Source: a virus
Virus record (IMG/VR): IMGVR_UViG_3300021197_001702
Coordinates: 1-31,875 of that record
Direction: 5' to 3' (one strand)
Length of the DNA: 31,875 nucleotides
Part shown: positions 9,202 to 17,004 of the stretch, piece after piece
Numbering within the stretch: position 1 is the stretch's first letter
Layout: each line of letters starts with the position of its first letter
Made by a program: the position numbers and the translations under genes
Notes under the pieces: model-generated
What the model saw: only the letters and a program-made list of their open reading frames with translations
Told to the model about the DNA's origin: nothing
Database searches by the model: none

Positions 9202-9429
9202 TTATAACTTTTTAGAAGCCTTTTCTCTTTTCTCGTTTTTTTCTTCGTAATATTTGATTAGTCTTTTCAAAAACCATCTTCGAACTTTAACTGGAAGACT
9301 GTAGGCTTCTTGGAATGACCAATTGCCATGCATTTTTAATGAGAAGATCTCATCATATACTTTTTCTATATATTTATGCGTCAGGCCAAAAAAAGTTAAC
9401 GTTAATCGGTACCTCCAATTCCTGTTCAT
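9202..9429 (-). CDS. Overlapping tail-chaperone extension, likely made by frameshift
   Basis: The open frame spans 75 codons and overlaps the end of the previous gene by 56 bases, one base ahead in phase. Its first ATG (9427-9429) has no Shine-Dalgarno site, and the next methionine is codon 33. The distinctive part is residues 15-75 (GLTHKYIEKVYDEIFSLKMH, then a basic helix VRRWFLKRLIKYYEEKN), helical and positively charged. After a +1 or -2 slip on the T7 run it would be fused to residues 1-285 of the upstream protein, giving about 346 residues. That mirrors the lambda G/GT arrangement upstream of the tape measure. Independent expression by re-initiation is the alternative. Confidence 0.7.
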   Translation of the reverse strand: MNRNWRYRLTLTFFGLTHKYIEKVYDEIFSLKMHGNWSFQEAYSLPVKVRRWFLKRLIKYYEEKNEKREKASKKL

Positions 9430-10243
9430 AAGCGCAGTTAGCGCAGGAAAAGAGACTAGTCAAGTTTGTCTTCGGAGAAATCTTTTTATATATATTTCTC
9501 AACTTTCTAGCTTGAAGGGCTGGCATGTTGTCAACAAAACCATTAACATATCCTCGATCAGGATTGTCATTTACCGATACTATACAAGCCTTTAAAGCAT
9601 CGGTTATTGGGGATTCCCCCAGATTATTTTTCTTTTTGGCGTTGGTTATTGATGTCAATCTCTTTTCATCATGACCATTTAAAAACTTTACTTCAACCAG
9701 TGAATCAATCTTTTCTAGATTAACTATGTATGTTCCCCTCTCTGTTTGGGTTACAGGAAAGAGTGCTGAATACTCAGTATCATCTTCATACTTAGGTATG
9801 GATTCTACTAAGTCAAAACTATATTGTGTTTTTGTTCTACACGAAGGACATGTCACATTTGTATCATACTCTGGTCCGTATCCGGTTATCCTTGCGGCAA
9901 CCAAGAGCGCACTCTTGTCACCCACGAGAAGATCGTCCGCATGAATGTTTTCCACCATAAGAGACTGTAGTAGCCTATCAAATACAATGCCTTTCTTTAT
10001 TAAGGTAGAAGAAGTTAAAATATCTTCTTCTTTGGCAGTCATATATCTTATTTCCACTGTCTTTTTATTGTGAAGAGTATGCCCCTCGGGGTAAAATCTG
10101 CCTTGGGATGGCAAATCCACAATTTCTGTTGGAACAACAAATTGTACTTGATTGTTTTGTTGCTGATTGGGCATTTGAGGCGTAAAGCCTTGCTGTCCCA
10201 TAGGCGGGGGAGCGAACCTGTCTTCATTATTTCTTTCGGTCAT
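9374..10243 (-). CDS. 26: Tail/baseplate assembly chaperone (gp26/gp51-type) with zinc ribbon
   Basis: 289 residues. A Pro/Gln-rich N-terminus (~1-35) leads into the T4-type baseplate family core: LPSQGRFYPEGHTLHNKKTV, then IRYMTAKEEDILTSSTLIKK and GIVFDRLLQSLMV (residues ~45-97), the hallmark of the gp26/gp51 hub-assembly group. Two CxxC pairs, Cys132/135 (TCPSC) and Cys267/270 (SCANC), should bind one zinc. The gene lies between tube and tape measure, the position of tail-assembly chaperones in many phages. Near its end the run TTTTTTT (9388-9394) allows a shift into the overlapping frame at 9202-9429. A sigma70-type promoter lies just upstream and GAGG precedes the ATG. Confidence 0.85.
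   Translation of the reverse strand: MTERNNEDRFAPPPMGQQGFTPQMPNQQQNNQVQFVVPTEIVDLPSQGRFYPEGHTLHNKKTVEIRYMTAKEEDILTSSTLIKKGIVFDRLLQSLMVENIHADDLLVGDKSALLVAARITGYGPEYDTNVTCPSCRTKTQYSFDLVESIPKYEDDTEYSALFPVTQTERGTYIVNLEKIDSLVEVKFLNGHDEKRLTSITNAKKKNNLGESPITDALKACIVSVNDNPDRGYVNGFVDNMPALQARKLRNIYKKISPKTNLTSLFSCANCAYEQELEVPINVNFFWPDA
9388..9394 (-). other. Candidate programmed frameshift site (T7 run)
   Basis: On the coding strand the sequence reads AAC TTT TTT TGG in the gp26-type frame, a run of seven T's four sense codons before its stop (TGG CCT GAC GCA TAA). Skipping one base after the second TTT gives GGC CTG ACG CAT, entering the overlapping frame. The run is preceded by the self-complementary GTTAACGTTAAC. 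It is not a canonical -1 heptamer for this phase; the required change is +1 or -2. Such events are known in other phages' tail chaperones. Confidence 0.5.
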
Positions 10244-10279
10244 CTTTTCCTCATATTCGAACTATGTTAGACATAAGTA

Positions 10280-10307
10280 ATTATAACACATAAAGAAAAA
10301 ATGTAAA
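10280..10307 (-). promoter_or_regulatory. Sigma70-type promoter of the tail-chaperone unit
   Basis: On the coding strand TTTACA (10302-10307) is followed after 16 bases by TATAAT (10280-10285), with TG one base before the -10 (extended -10). This is the best host-type promoter seen in the window. Transcription would start near 10273, leaving a leader of about 30 bases before the gp26-type ATG at 10243. Confidence 0.65.
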
Positions 10308-10313
10308 CTTTTT

Positions 10314-10922
10314 TTATGGTCCGACTTCGGCATCGCCAACAACTTGACCGTTTGCCGATGTGTAAGGTGCTCTATTCCCGAGATATTCGATTGTAGCCCA
10401 GTCATATCGAAGAGTGACATCAATGTTAACCATGTTGTCATCATTGTAAGCAACTTCTCCATTCGTTACCTGAGTAATAAATGCGTTTTTCAAAGTCCAC
10501 TTCTCTACAGTAGCGCCTTGACCATCATACAACCTGATACATACAGGATTGAGAGAGTCAACTGAGTCTGATTTATTAAGAGACTTATAGTTGTATGCCA
10601 AGCCACCGAATTGCTTATCTGGGAATTCATAGCCTGAAGCGTACAGCATCTTCATCATGATACCCGTCGCGTCCGGGTTAATCGGATCAACGGTTGTAAA
10701 GGATAGTGTCTGCCACTCAACTCTTCCGGGATAATAAAAGCTATGATTATAGAAATCATGCTTTGTCTCTGTTACCCTAAAGCTTGGGCGGCTTACCTTT
10801 GTAATTGTCCAGATCGGGAGACCGGCAACATCAAAGGTAAATCTATACTTTCTTTTTGGCTCGCTTCTAGCATCTGACCAAAAGCTGTCTGATGAATCGA
10901 AACTGTCTGTATACAATGGCAT
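10314..10922 (-). CDS. 19: Tail tube protein (gp19-like)
   Basis: 202 residues (T4 gp19 is 163). The tube fold signature is present: KYRFTFDVAGLPIWTITKVS, SFRVTETKHDFYNHSFYYPG with the typical 'YPGRVEWQ' turn, then LSFTTVDPINPDATGIMMKM and the late strands ITQVTNGEVAYNDDN and NIDVTLRYDWATIEY. Hexamers stack to form the inner tail tube through which DNA passes. The gene follows the sheath in the usual order, with a candidate late promoter 40 bases before the ATG and an AAGGGG ribosome site. Its C-terminus is slightly extended (PYTSANGQVVGDAEVGP). Confidence 0.95.
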   Translation of the reverse strand: MPLYTDSFDSSDSFWSDARSEPKRKYRFTFDVAGLPIWTITKVSRPSFRVTETKHDFYNHSFYYPGRVEWQTLSFTTVDPINPDATGIMMKMLYASGYEFPDKQFGGLAYNYKSLNKSDSVDSLNPVCIRLYDGQGATVEKWTLKNAFITQVTNGEVAYNDDNMVNIDVTLRYDWATIEYLGNRAPYTSANGQVVGDAEVGP

Positions 10923-10962
10923 CTTATTAATTCCCCTTATTCGGTTATATTTTCTTTATACT

Positions 10963-10971
10963 ATAAATAGT
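10963..10971 (-). promoter_or_regulatory. Candidate late-promoter element, copy B (tail tube)
   Basis: AATACTATTTAT on the coding strand, 40 bases before the tail tube ATG. The surrounding ATACTATTTATAGTAT is also self-complementary, so the orientation of this copy alone is ambiguous. Confidence 0.5.
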
Positions 10972-10986
10972 ATTTATTTATTTTTT

Positions 10987-13900
10987 TTAGTCGTCAAAAC
11001 TTGCGCCAGTGTTAGTAATGTTAAAGTCAATTGCGATGTACTCAATTGCTCTTGCTGGCTTAAGGAAGATTTTTGCGTACATAATATTCCTATCTACTAA
11101 TTCTGGCGTCGTTGTTGTTTCATCTAAAACAACTTTGAAATCAGACAATCCGAAGGCTGCTCTAATGTTACTCAAGAAGGGATCAACTTGTGTCTTGAAC
11201 CTGTCCCAAGTAGCCTCTACATTTTGGTCAAACAAGAGGTTTGCGGCGATTCTTGATACCTGCTTCTTAACAAAGATCATTAATCTTCTTACATTGATTC
11301 TATCCAAAGCTGATGGTGTGACTTGTAGGGTCTTTTGACCGAAGATTACAATTCCTTCGCTCGGGAATGAGGCAATTGGGTTAACGTTTACCTCATAAAG
11401 ATCATCTCTGTCTGCCTGAGTGAGCTTGGAGCGAACATTGGTGATTGGGAACCCTGCGGCTCCACGGCTAAGACCACCTCTGTTAAATCCGGCAGGAGCG
11501 AACCAAGGAGCTTTTTGTTTATCTGAATAGGCAATTGTTCCGATTGCTGCGATAGAAGGTGGTGCCCAGAGGGATCCTCCATTAATATCGTCAGTCATTC
11601 TAACCCATGGATAATAGGCCGCTCCATAACTGGAGTTCATTGCTCTTCTCTGCATGTTTGCTACAACTTCATCTACGTGCTGGTTAGAAATTCTATTTTG
11701 CTCGTTCTTCGCGCCTGTAGAAGATCCTTCTGCTGCCGGTACGTATCCACCTTTAGGATCGATAATGGCAAGAGCATCTCCACGGTCTTCGCAAACATTA
11801 ATCAAGTGCTGTGTCAAACTTTCATTAGTTATACCCGGAGCAGAAACCAAATTCATTTCCACGAATTCAGGATCAGCAAGGATATCAATCGCTTTCTTTA
11901 CAGAATAATACATGGCGTATGTTGTCGCTGTAGCATCATCTCTGATTGCTCTAGTATTATTTAGCGGCTCTGCTTCAATGAGGTCGTATCCATCAAACCC
12001 ACCAAAGAGCGGGGCTGTGAATCTGTTATAACCAGCATCGAGAATATTCTTATAAGATCCATTTCTAGCAGTAACCGAATTTCCGGCTGCTCTAGATCCA
12101 GATGAGTAAGAGTAAGATCCGCTTTGACCGTCAGAGCTAGCGCTAATGTCATCCAAAGAGAATAAAAACATTCTTTTTGTGTAATTATCTGTCGCAAAGT
12201 TATCAAAATCCGATGGCATTGCTCTAAGCAAGTCGTAATTGCTAGCTTCAAAAGCTGTATTCAGGCTACCACTATTTGTAGTGTACCCGAAGTTTGCTAA
12301 CGTTGGATTAGATAAGTTACCATCTTCGGCTGAATTTCTCAGATTAACATCTGGGAATTTAATGTGAGCCAAGAATTCTGGTGCTCCGCCAGAAACAAAA
12401 TTAGTTGCGGATCCGGAGTAGTAACCTGCGCCACCCCATTGTAGTTGATTTTGATATCTTGGTGCGCCTGCAGATTGATCGAACCACTTAAAAGCACTTC
12501 CTGAATTCCTAAGAACATTTAAGTGAGTTAAGTCTACAGCACCGGGGTTGTTAAACGATGCTGATGTTGGCTGGAAAGATCCCGTTGCAAGGTCTCGTGC
12601 TCCAGATCCAGTTACGAATTGTATTTGGAATCCGTTTCTTTTTACTGGACCTTGTACACCGAATGGCAACAATTCTGGGTTTGCTTGCCCCAAGTCAATT
12701 TCTGCCGATACTTCAATTCTAAGAATTTTAGAATTATTCGGATAAGTTCCATATTCAGTTATTCTTTTCTTTGTGTTATCCCACTCATAGTAAGCATCAC
12801 CAACTTTGGCACCAACGTAGTTGGTTGAATTTGGATTCAAATTACAATTATCAAACCTTTCAACCACTCTTGGCGCTGTGTCGTTATCTGTTAATGATCG
12901 AATAACAATAGAGAATGAGCCGTATGGATCCAAGTCTGCTCTGTTAGAATACTTAATATTTTCAATAGATACTTTGAAATTTCTCTGCTCTGCTTCTCCC
13001 GTGCTCAAAGTATGGAACTTAAACAACCGTGGACAAATAGCTGTGTTATCTGGATCATAATCTGGGGTTAGTGTATTATTAGTGACAATTGCGCTAGCTG
13101 CGGTTGTTCTCATATCCTGAGCCATGAACCAACCTGTCTGGGAAGCGGCTGTTGGCTTTTTGAATATGTGACCTGATCTCAGACCATCGCTTGATGCCAA
13201 TGGGAGAATAAACCCATAACACTTAGATCCAGTGATCTCAGTAGCTACCGAGCGTTCAAAAGTTTCTCCAAGGAAATAGTTCTTCCTTGTGGTAGTCGAT
13301 GTCAAAGCGTTGTTTGTTCTTGTTGGGTTAGTATTGAACACTTTTCTCGCATAAAATTTAGAATTCTTATCGAAATTAAATCTGAAGGTTTCACTTGGTG
13401 TACCTGCCCCTTCAGCTCCTGATGTGTATAACTGAGCCGTGAAATTGTATCCCGGTGAAGATCCAGCTTCGGACTCGATTAAGACTCCAGAGCCTGACAC
13501 GACAGTGGTCGGTCCACCTGCGATTGTACCAGACAACGCTATTCCGCCCTGATCAAAATACCATGTAGCGGCAAGCACTCCATTGGCTGAACCTGTGGCT
13601 CCCACGGCTGCCGAAGCGGACGTCATTAAGAATAAACCATAGGCACCACCCGGATTGCCCTCTTGAGCAGGTGTAGCGCCCATGTACCACCCAGCGGAAG
13701 CGTTTGATCTAGTTGAATTTGATACAGAGGAGTCTTGATCTCCCAAAACCCTGACAACTGTCAAGGGTGCGCCATTTTTAAGATAAGCGGCAGCAGCATA
13801 AGCACCATATGTTGGTGCGGTTGGGAGTCCTGATCTCCAAACGTCTGAACTCTCGTCGCCTCGGATGGGTGCACCAAAGATTTCTATCAATTCAGATAAA

Positions 13901-14052
13901 GATTCGACTCTGGTTGGAAGGTAGGCTGGTCCTCTTCTAAATCTACCGATTACTACGGGTCCGATTGGAGGGGCACTTCTTGTAATTTGGGAGTTGTCGA
14001 TTTCTTTTACAAAAACTCCGGGTGATACAAATTTAAAATTCTTTGCTGACAT
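10987..14052 (-). CDS. 18: Contractile tail sheath protein (gp18-like), enlarged
   Basis: 1021 residues against 659 in T4. The N-terminus SPGVFVKEIDNSQITRSAPP and the following VVIGRFRRGPAYLPTRVESL are standard for sheath proteins. The conserved C-terminal core is present: RINVRRLMIFVKKQVSRIA, LFDQNVEATWDRF, then NIRAAFGLSDFKVVLDETTT and a final beta strand (YIAIDFNITNTG). The extra length lies in the middle (residues ~110-620), a Ser/Gly/Asn-rich beta region that probably forms additional surface domains on the outside of the sheath. A strong AAGGAG ribosome site and a candidate late promoter 54 bases upstream suggest high late expression. Confidence 0.95.
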   Translation of the reverse strand: MSAKNFKFVSPGVFVKEIDNSQITRSAPPIGPVVIGRFRRGPAYLPTRVESLSELIEIFGAPIRGDESSDVWRSGLPTAPTYGAYAAAAYLKNGAPLTVVRVLGDQDSSVSNSTRSNASAGWYMGATPAQEGNPGGAYGLFLMTSASAAVGATGSANGVLAATWYFDQGGIALSGTIAGGPTTVVSGSGVLIESEAGSSPGYNFTAQLYTSGAEGAGTPSETFRFNFDKNSKFYARKVFNTNPTRTNNALTSTTTRKNYFLGETFERSVATEITGSKCYGFILPLASSDGLRSGHIFKKPTAASQTGWFMAQDMRTTAASAIVTNNTLTPDYDPDNTAICPRLFKFHTLSTGEAEQRNFKVSIENIKYSNRADLDPYGSFSIVIRSLTDNDTAPRVVERFDNCNLNPNSTNYVGAKVGDAYYEWDNTKKRITEYGTYPNNSKILRIEVSAEIDLGQANPELLPFGVQGPVKRNGFQIQFVTGSGARDLATGSFQPTSASFNNPGAVDLTHLNVLRNSGSAFKWFDQSAGAPRYQNQLQWGGAGYYSGSATNFVSGGAPEFLAHIKFPDVNLRNSAEDGNLSNPTLANFGYTTNSGSLNTAFEASNYDLLRAMPSDFDNFATDNYTKRMFLFSLDDISASSDGQSGSYSYSSGSRAAGNSVTARNGSYKNILDAGYNRFTAPLFGGFDGYDLIEAEPLNNTRAIRDDATATTYAMYYSVKKAIDILADPEFVEMNLVSAPGITNESLTQHLINVCEDRGDALAIIDPKGGYVPAAEGSSTGAKNEQNRISNQHVDEVVANMQRRAMNSSYGAAYYPWVRMTDDINGGSLWAPPSIAAIGTIAYSDKQKAPWFAPAGFNRGGLSRGAAGFPITNVRSKLTQADRDDLYEVNVNPIASFPSEGIVIFGQKTLQVTPSALDRINVRRLMIFVKKQVSRIAANLLFDQNVEATWDRFKTQVDPFLSNIRAAFGLSDFKVVLDETTTTPELVDRNIMYAKIFLKPARAIEYIAIDFNITNTGASFDD

Positions 14053-14106
14053 TTTTGCGAGTCTCCTTATTATGTATTCACTTGGAATAAAAACATTTTT
14101 TCTTTA

Positions 14107-14115
14107 ATAAATAGT
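14107..14115 (-). promoter_or_regulatory. Candidate late-promoter element, copy C (sheath)
   Basis: AATACTATTTAT on the coding strand, 54 bases before the sheath ATG; it shares 12 bases with copy B and a following AAAGAAAA stretch. Confidence 0.5.
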
Positions 14116-14139
14116 ATTCAGCATCCATAAAGGACAAAA

Positions 14140-15087
14140 TTATTCAATATATCCGGTGCGGTCGCTAGAATATGGATTTTTGCCCCTCAACTTGCCATCT
14201 CCAGAGTATTCAGGCTTGTCCCCAAACACGGTTCTCTCTCTGGGTATTTTCACCTCTACGGCGTTTTCTCTGATGCTTATTTTTGGTCTATCATCGTTAG
14301 CACCTTCACCAACTAAATATCCTAAAACTTTTATTGATATTTGTGTCTCAAACTTTCTCTCTTCGTTGTCCATAGAGGAGATATTGTTATTTTGTCTAAA
14401 GTTTCCTTGTACAAAAGCTTCATACTTATGATCATCTCTCTCAAACATCAGGTGGTTTATCGTTCCCGGTCTAGTCGCGAACACCTGAAGTAGCTCATTC
14501 ATTTGTTGTTGGTATTCAGTTCTTAATGTTATTTTATACTCTATATCAACATATACAATAGGAGGAATGGATATTGTCTCATAAACGACTTTTCTCTTGT
14601 CTGTTCTTCGAATGAATTTTGGACCAGTGGATGGGGTGAAAGAAGGGTATTTTCTTTTTTGATCGGCGTTGTTAAACTCTGATGTCTTTTTTTGTTGTAT
14701 TCTCCTAGCAACTACAAGACCTCCGCCTTTCTCATCTCTATTGATAAACTGATCTCCGTAGTAGGCACCCCTAGTGTTTAAGTCTTTTACAACATTGGCC
14801 CTCTCAATAGTGATCACGGGCAGGATTATTGTACCCTCATCATCACGAAGTTCTTTTTTATTCTTTATTTGATATGCCCTCTCGGAAGCTACCCAGATAA
14901 CTGGTACTTTTTCAGACCCCTTATTCGTTGTGACATGAAAATTGATATCTCCGTTCATATAATCATATACTGAAAAGTCTATTGTTTCCAGTGTCGACGG
15001 AGCAAAGCTAAAATCTTTTAATCCTGTTGGATATTTTCTAGATGCAGCTTCGGGTGGAAGATCTTTATATTTGTCGTCATGTGGCAT
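14140..15087 (-). CDS. 15: Tail sheath stabiliser / tail completion protein (gp15-like)
   Basis: 315 residues (T4 gp15 is 272). Family features are recognisable: an N-terminal Tyr-rich stretch, KVPVIWVASERAYQIKNKKE with the 'RVPxxWASxE' pattern, LPVITIERANV, then YVDIEYKITLRTEYQQQMNE followed by a helix and FATRPGTINHL. It ends in a basic/Gly-rich tail. In T4, gp15 forms the hexameric ring that caps the tube and sheath and joins the tail to the gp13/14 neck. The next gene is the sheath, as expected for tail-terminator genes. It overlaps the gp14-like gene by 11 bases. Confidence 0.72.
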   Translation of the reverse strand: MPHDDKYKDLPPEAASRKYPTGLKDFSFAPSTLETIDFSVYDYMNGDINFHVTTNKGSEKVPVIWVASERAYQIKNKKELRDDEGTIILPVITIERANVVKDLNTRGAYYGDQFINRDEKGGGLVVARRIQQKKTSEFNNADQKRKYPSFTPSTGPKFIRRTDKRKVVYETISIPPIVYVDIEYKITLRTEYQQQMNELLQVFATRPGTINHLMFERDDHKYEAFVQGNFRQNNNISSMDNEERKFETQISIKVLGYLVGEGANDDRPKISIRENAVEVKIPRERTVFGDKPEYSGDGKLRGKNPYSSDRTGYIE

Positions 15088-15568
15088 CGAATACTCCCCT
15101 TCTTGCTCTGGTGCATTTAGCTAATATCTCCATTTTATGTTCAACTTGACCAAATATTTCTTTTGGTTCATTTAATGATAATATTTCATATAAAAATGTT
15201 CCGTATAAAAGGAAGTCTCCCTCTCGTACAAACAGATCCTGATCTTCCGTTAATCTTCTCTTGTGAAAAAATACGTTAATAGAAGACCTCTTATCTATTC
15301 CAATATTTGTATTGGTCGATGTTATACCTTCCCACTCTACCAAAGCATGTACACGCACTGGTGGCAGGAAAGTCTTGTTTATCGCTTCTCCGTAAAGAGG
15401 GTGAAAATTTGTGTGTTCTATACTGACTGGATAATATAATATAGTTTGACCAATGACTCTTTCAATAATTTCGTCATTGATCTTTTTAACTAAGTCACGC
15501 TCCTTCTTTCCGGTGAAAAGTGGAGGTGGGGGATTACTAGGTTGTGTCCATTTGTTCTTCTTAGCCAC
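15077..15568 (-). CDS. 14: Neck protein (gp14-like)
   Basis: 163 residues (T4 gp14 is longer, ~256). A helical, basic N-terminus (KKERDLVKKINDEIIERVIG) precedes a conserved-looking beta segment: YPVSIEHTNFHPLYGEAINK, then TFLPPVRVHALVEWE, the arrangement seen in T4-type neck proteins where a peptide-rich loop joins strands of a barrel. A later stretch (FVREGDFLLYGTFLYEILS) fits barrel strands. It sits between the gp13- and gp15-like genes, overlapping the latter by 11 bases, which supports a place in the head-to-tail joint. Identification by context and weak pattern. Confidence 0.62.
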   Translation of the reverse strand: MAKKNKWTQPSNPPPPLFTGKKERDLVKKINDEIIERVIGQTILYYPVSIEHTNFHPLYGEAINKTFLPPVRVHALVEWEGITSTNTNIGIDKRSSINVFFHKRRLTEDQDLFVREGDFLLYGTFLYEILSLNEPKEIFGQVEHKMEILAKCTRARRGVFDAT

Positions 15569-15575
15569 GGTTTAT

Positions 15576-16868
15576 CTATCCTACAAAAACAGGTAAAGGA
15601 ACTCCCTGCATTGTCTTGGTTGTGTTTTCTACTACCTCTGCTGTCTGCGCTACTAATCTCGGATATGTCATTTCGTCCAACACACCTTTTAGCTCGTCCC
15701 TGAGAGCGGTTTGCTCTGCCTTAGCCTCGGATACCAATGCTGGACCGTTTAGCGTTACGCTATTTCCGGGAATTGGTATTGTAGCAAATTTACTTCGTAT
15801 ATTTCCAAGCATTTCCTTGCTCACAGTCAAGGCAAATCTCCTAATCCACTGCTTTCCGATGGAGTTAATGTTTAGATATTCAATGTTTTCGAAAGGTAGG
15901 GTGTTCATATTATTTACACCTTTAATCCCTGTATCTTGGTCTCCTTCCTCATCCCAAGCGTTTGATGTTACACTAAATTCTACCCACATTTTTGTAGGAG
16001 AAACTGAAGTAACATCTGGGAAGACTCTGAGTTTGTTGTTTTTAATCTCATATGAGAAGTGAGATATTCTTGTCCAAATAGCATCTTCGAAAGCCATTGC
16101 CTGTGCCTTGTTTTGCCACACTGGTATAACTTCAAATGTCGAGTCGTCAGCATACTGACCATAATAAGATAAGTTCCCTACTGTGTTTAGTCCACCATAA
16201 TATCCGTAGAATCTCCACATCGCATGGGGGGTCTTATAGAAAACCTTTCTAATTGTTACCTTATTGTTCCCAACCTTATTATAGAAAGGACTATCAGAGT
16301 CACTTGTTGATGTGTTCTCTATAATAGCTTGGAGGTCGTAATCTTGTCTACCCTTTACAGTATCAAAAGAAGCAGAATATATTGGAACGTCTCCACCAAA
16401 ACCCCCTTCTGTGGCGAGTGTGCTGCCCACCCTCTTAGCATATTCAAAATTAAATCTTGGATATCTCGTCTCAATGTTAGATCCGCTTAGGGCGTCCCCA
16501 ACAACCATTTCTCCATCTTGGTCAAAAGTTCCTGTGGGGTTACCCAAAAGATTAGACACGCTATTTTTAGCTTGATGGATGTTCAGGATATATGAATATT
16601 CTAGCACCGCTTCCTCATAAGCAGAATAAACTTGAAATTCAGATATTTCAATGTCTAATATGTCTCCGCCAAGTTTACTATAAACATAAGCAACTTGATC
16701 TACCGCACCAGAGACAAACGCATTAGCAGCAGCTTCAGTAGATGCTTTCGTCACATACATACCATATGGTAACGGATTTGAATCGGAATTAACACGAGAG
16801 TGTGTTCCTGTTGCTGGCAAAATAGACACACTAGTATTACTAGCTGGTGTCAAAGTTGGAAGAGCCAT
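15576..16868 (-). CDS. 13: Neck/head-completion protein (gp13-like)
   Basis: 430 residues, longer than T4 gp13 (309). The gp13-type helix is visible at about 60-95: GDILDIEISEFQVYSAYEEA, then VLEYSYILNIHQ, matching the family pattern in which a conserved 'DIEI..Q' precedes an acidic helix and a Tyr/His end. Farther on are aromatic stretches (MWRFYGYYGGLNTVG) and a helical C-terminus (EQTALRDELKGVLDEMTYPR). It is the first gene after the capsid terminator and has a candidate late promoter 40 bases before its start, with an AAGGAG ribosome site. In T4, gp13 and gp14 cap the filled head and receive the tail. The identification rests on pattern plus gene order. Confidence 0.68.
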   Translation of the reverse strand: MALPTLTPASNTSVSILPATGTHSRVNSDSNPLPYGMYVTKASTEAAANAFVSGAVDQVAYVYSKLGGDILDIEISEFQVYSAYEEAVLEYSYILNIHQAKNSVSNLLGNPTGTFDQDGEMVVGDALSGSNIETRYPRFNFEYAKRVGSTLATEGGFGGDVPIYSASFDTVKGRQDYDLQAIIENTSTSDSDSPFYNKVGNNKVTIRKVFYKTPHAMWRFYGYYGGLNTVGNLSYYGQYADDSTFEVIPVWQNKAQAMAFEDAIWTRISHFSYEIKNNKLRVFPDVTSVSPTKMWVEFSVTSNAWDEEGDQDTGIKGVNNMNTLPFENIEYLNINSIGKQWIRRFALTVSKEMLGNIRSKFATIPIPGNSVTLNGPALVSEAKAEQTALRDELKGVLDEMTYPRLVAQTAEVVENTTKTMQGVPLPVFVG

Positions 16869-16908
16869 GTTTTAGATCTCCTTATTTTAAAAACAAAATA
16901 CGCTATCT

Positions 16909-16917
16909 ATAATTAGT
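16909..16917 (-). promoter_or_regulatory. Candidate late-promoter element, copy E (neck gene)
   Basis: GACTAATTATA on the coding strand, 40 bases before the gp13-like ATG and downstream of the capsid terminator, where a new promoter is expected. Confidence 0.5.
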
Positions 16918-16947
16918 CTCGGGCATCAGTTAAAGCCGTATAGAAAT

Positions 16948-16978
16948 AAAAAAGCCCCGCCAAATTAATGACGAGGCT
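16948..16978 (-). terminator. Intrinsic terminator after major capsid gene
   Basis: Ten-pair stem on the coding strand (AGCCTCGTCA, loop TTAATT, TGGCGGGGCT), followed by six T's. It lies 26 bases past the major capsid stop codon and separates capsid from neck transcription. Confidence 0.9.
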
Positions 16979-17004
16979 CTTTGTTTGTCTAGATCCTAGC
17001 GGGA

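Noticed and set aside
10262-10462. A 66-codon minus-strand frame overlapping the tube gene
   Set aside because: It is a different phase of the tail tube gene, has no ribosome site, and would cover the sigma70-type promoter.
10963-10978. Self-complementary ATACTATTTATAGTAT as a transcription terminator
   Set aside because: All A/T pairs, two-base loop and no following T-run; more likely part of the candidate promoter.
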